Source: NAT127 sp041655035
GTDB taxonomy: Bacteria > Pseudomonadota > Gammaproteobacteria > Pseudomonadales > Porticoccaceae
Reading direction: 5' to 3'
DNA length: 6,932 nt
NCBI GenBank assembly: GCA_041655035.1
Contig: JBAZCN010000167.1
Coordinates: 1-6,932, forward strand
A model generated the notes under the pieces. The model ran no database searches. It saw nothing but the letters and a program-made list of their open reading frames with translations, and was not told where the DNA came from. Below are positions 5,609-6,932 of the stretch, in pieces. The position numbers and the translations under genes are program-made. How positions within the stretch are numbered: the first letter of the stretch is position 1; every line of letters begins with the position of its first letter.

Positions 5609-6932
5609 ATGAGCCAGCAGGAAACCATTCTGATCGGCGGCAACGGGGAGCGCCAGTCGTTCCTCGATCCGCGCTTCGCCAACCGCCACGGCCTGGTGGC
5701 CGGCGCCACCGGCACCGGTAAGACGGTGACGCTTCAGGTGCTGGCGGAGAGCTTCTCACGCCTCGGCGTGCCGGTGTTCATGGCCGATGTAAAGGGCGAT
5801 CTCGCCGGCATCAGCCAGCCCGGCCAGCCGCATCCCAAGGTCGATGAGCGCCTCGCCCATATCGGTATGACCGGTTTCGGGTTTGCCGGCAATCCGGTAG
5901 TGTTCTGGGATCTCTACGGCGAGCAGGGCCACCCCATTCGCGCCACCATCTCCGACATGGGGCCGCTGCTGCTGGCGCGCCTGATGGATCTCAATGACAC
6001 CCAGGAAGGGGTATTGACCATGGCGTTCCAGATCGCCGACGACGACGGGCTGTTACTGCTCGACATGGCCGATCTGCGCACTCTGCTGACCTATATCGGC
6101 GATAACGCCGCCACTTTCAAGACCCGTTACGGCAATGTTTCCACGGCCAGTATCGGCGCCATCCAGCGCCGCCTGCTGGTGCTGGAGCGCGAGGGCGGCG
6201 ACAGCTTTTTCGGCGAGCCGATGCTCGATTTCTGGGACCTGCTGCGCACCGCTTCCGGGGGCGCCGGCCAGGTCAATATTCTCGCCGCCGACCGGCTGAT
6301 ACACAGCCCGCGCCTCTATGCCACATTTCTGCTGTGGTTGCTGTCCGAACTGTTCGAAAACCTGCCTGAAGTGGGTGATGCCGACAAGCCCCGCCTGGTG
6401 TTCTTTTTCGATGAAGCCCACTTGCTGTTCAACGATGCGCCAAAGGCTCTGTTGACCAAGGTCGAGCAGGTGGTGAGGCTGATTCGCTCCAAGGGCGTCG
6501 GCGTGTATTTCATCACCCAGAGCCCCCTGGATGTTCCGGAGGCGGTATTGGGACAGCTCGGCAACCGGGTGCAGCACGCCCTTCGGGCGTTCACCCCGAA
6601 GGACCAGAAAGCCGTGCGCGCGGCCGCCACCACCTTTCGCCAGAATCCCGCCCTCGACACCGAAACCGTGATCACCGAACTGGGGGTAGGCGAGGCGCTG
6701 GTATCCGTGCTCGGGGACAACGGCGTGCCCGGCGTCGTGGAGCGGCTGCTGATCAGCCCGCCGCGTTCGCGGATCGGTCCGGTGAGCGACGCGGAAAGGG
6801 CGGAGGTACTGCGCAAAAGTCCTGTTGCCGGCCGCTACGACCGGGCGCTGGACCGCGAATCCGCCCATGAAGTGCTGAACCAACGGGCTGTCGATGCGGC
6901 GCGGCGCCAGCAGGAGCAGCACCGGGAACAAC
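5609..6932 (+). CDS. yjgR: HerA-like ATPase of the YjgR/DUF853 family (3' end outside window)
   Basis: This is a cytoplasmic P-loop ATPase of the HerA/FtsK-like superfamily; the YjgR subfamily is conserved in proteobacteria but its role is not firmly known. 441 codons are present with no stop before the window end. E. coli YjgR is about 500 residues, so roughly the last tenth is missing. Visible motifs are ANRHGLVAGATGTGKT with Walker A lysine K38, followed by FMADVKGDL as in E. coli, Walker B FFFDEAHLLF with D268-E269, and a later GVYFITQSPLDVP segment that fits the sensor region. The C-terminal part turns charged and Gln/Arg-rich (AARRQQEQHREQ), as expected for the family tail. It follows a terminator-like element, has its own AAGGA site, and is preceded by tandem 22-bp repeats, so it is probably transcribed separately from the esterases. 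Confidence 0.93.
   Translation, partial: MSQQETILIGGNGERQSFLDPRFANRHGLVAGATGTGKTVTLQVLAESFSRLGVPVFMADVKGDLAGISQPGQPHPKVDERLAHIGMTGFGFAGNPVVFWDLYGEQGHPIRATISDMGPLLLARLMDLNDTQEGVLTMAFQIADDDGLLLLDMADLRTLLTYIGDNAATFKTRYGNVSTASIGAIQRRLLVLEREGGDSFFGEPMLDFWDLLRTASGGAGQVNILAADRLIHSPRLYATFLLWLLSELFENLPEVGDADKPRLVFFFDEAHLLFNDAPKALLTKVEQVVRLIRSKGVGVYFITQSPLDVPEAVLGQLGNRVQHALRAFTPKDQKAVRAAATTFRQNPALDTETVITELGVGEALVSVLGDNGVPGVVERLLISPPRSRIGPVSDAERAEVLRKSPVAGRYDRALDRESAHEVLNQRAVDAARRQQEQHREQ

Noticed and set aside
6053..6931. A 292-codon open frame on the minus strand opposite the yjgR-like gene
   Set aside because: The plus strand encodes clear Walker A and B motifs and family-specific segments throughout this stretch.
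5609..6932. HerA-like ATPase as part of an anti-phage system
   Set aside because: HerA homologues pair with nuclease or SIR2 partners in defence systems, but this one belongs to the YjgR branch, matches E. coli YjgR closely at the N-terminus and has no such partner upstream. The downstream side is outside the window.

Overview
This GC-rich window, with almost all genes on the plus strand, looks like a chromosomal segment of a gammaproteobacterium. The rnd–ycgL–ycgN order and a YjgR-type HerA-like ATPase point to a Pseudomonas/Oceanospirillales-like lineage. An Alcanivorax-type marine bacterium is a guess from general resemblance only.

Layout. (1) Positions 1-1761 hold a tightly packed operon: the 3' end of rnd (RNase D, start outside the window), ycgL, ycgN and a small unrecognised membrane protein gene. 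Reading frames overlap by 11 and 4 bases, then follow with a 4-base gap, so translation is probably coupled. (2) Positions 1762-2062 are non-coding. They hold a C-rich, G-poor stretch with a perfect 8-bp hairpin (likely transcription end), a 14-bp palindrome, and an AT-rich patch with a plausible sigma-70 promoter inside an imperfect inverted repeat. (3) Positions 2063-5455 encode two exported ester hydrolases of unrelated sequence families: a type B carboxylesterase with a twin-arginine signal, and a tannase/feruloyl-esterase-family enzyme with a Sec signal. They are 90 bases apart; that gap carries a tandem 15-bp repeat with nested palindromes. (4) Positions 5456-5608 hold a terminator-like structure and a tandem 22-bp direct repeat just upstream of the last gene. 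(5) From 5609 to the window end runs a YjgR/DUF853 HerA-like ATPase, cut off by the window edge.

How the genes fit together. The outer blocks are housekeeping or conserved genes of RNA processing and unknown function. The central pair looks like an accessory unit for cleaving ester compounds outside the cytoplasm. Each enzyme retains a recognisable catalytic triad, so both are probably active. The pair may act in sequence, one on a bulky or di-ester and the other on the product (inference). No defence system, mobile element, CRISPR array or RNA gene was seen. The most distinctive points are the shortened, Asp-poor calcium loop in the tannase-family enzyme, the tandem 22-bp repeat before yjgR, and the AT-rich inverted repeat over the esterase promoter.
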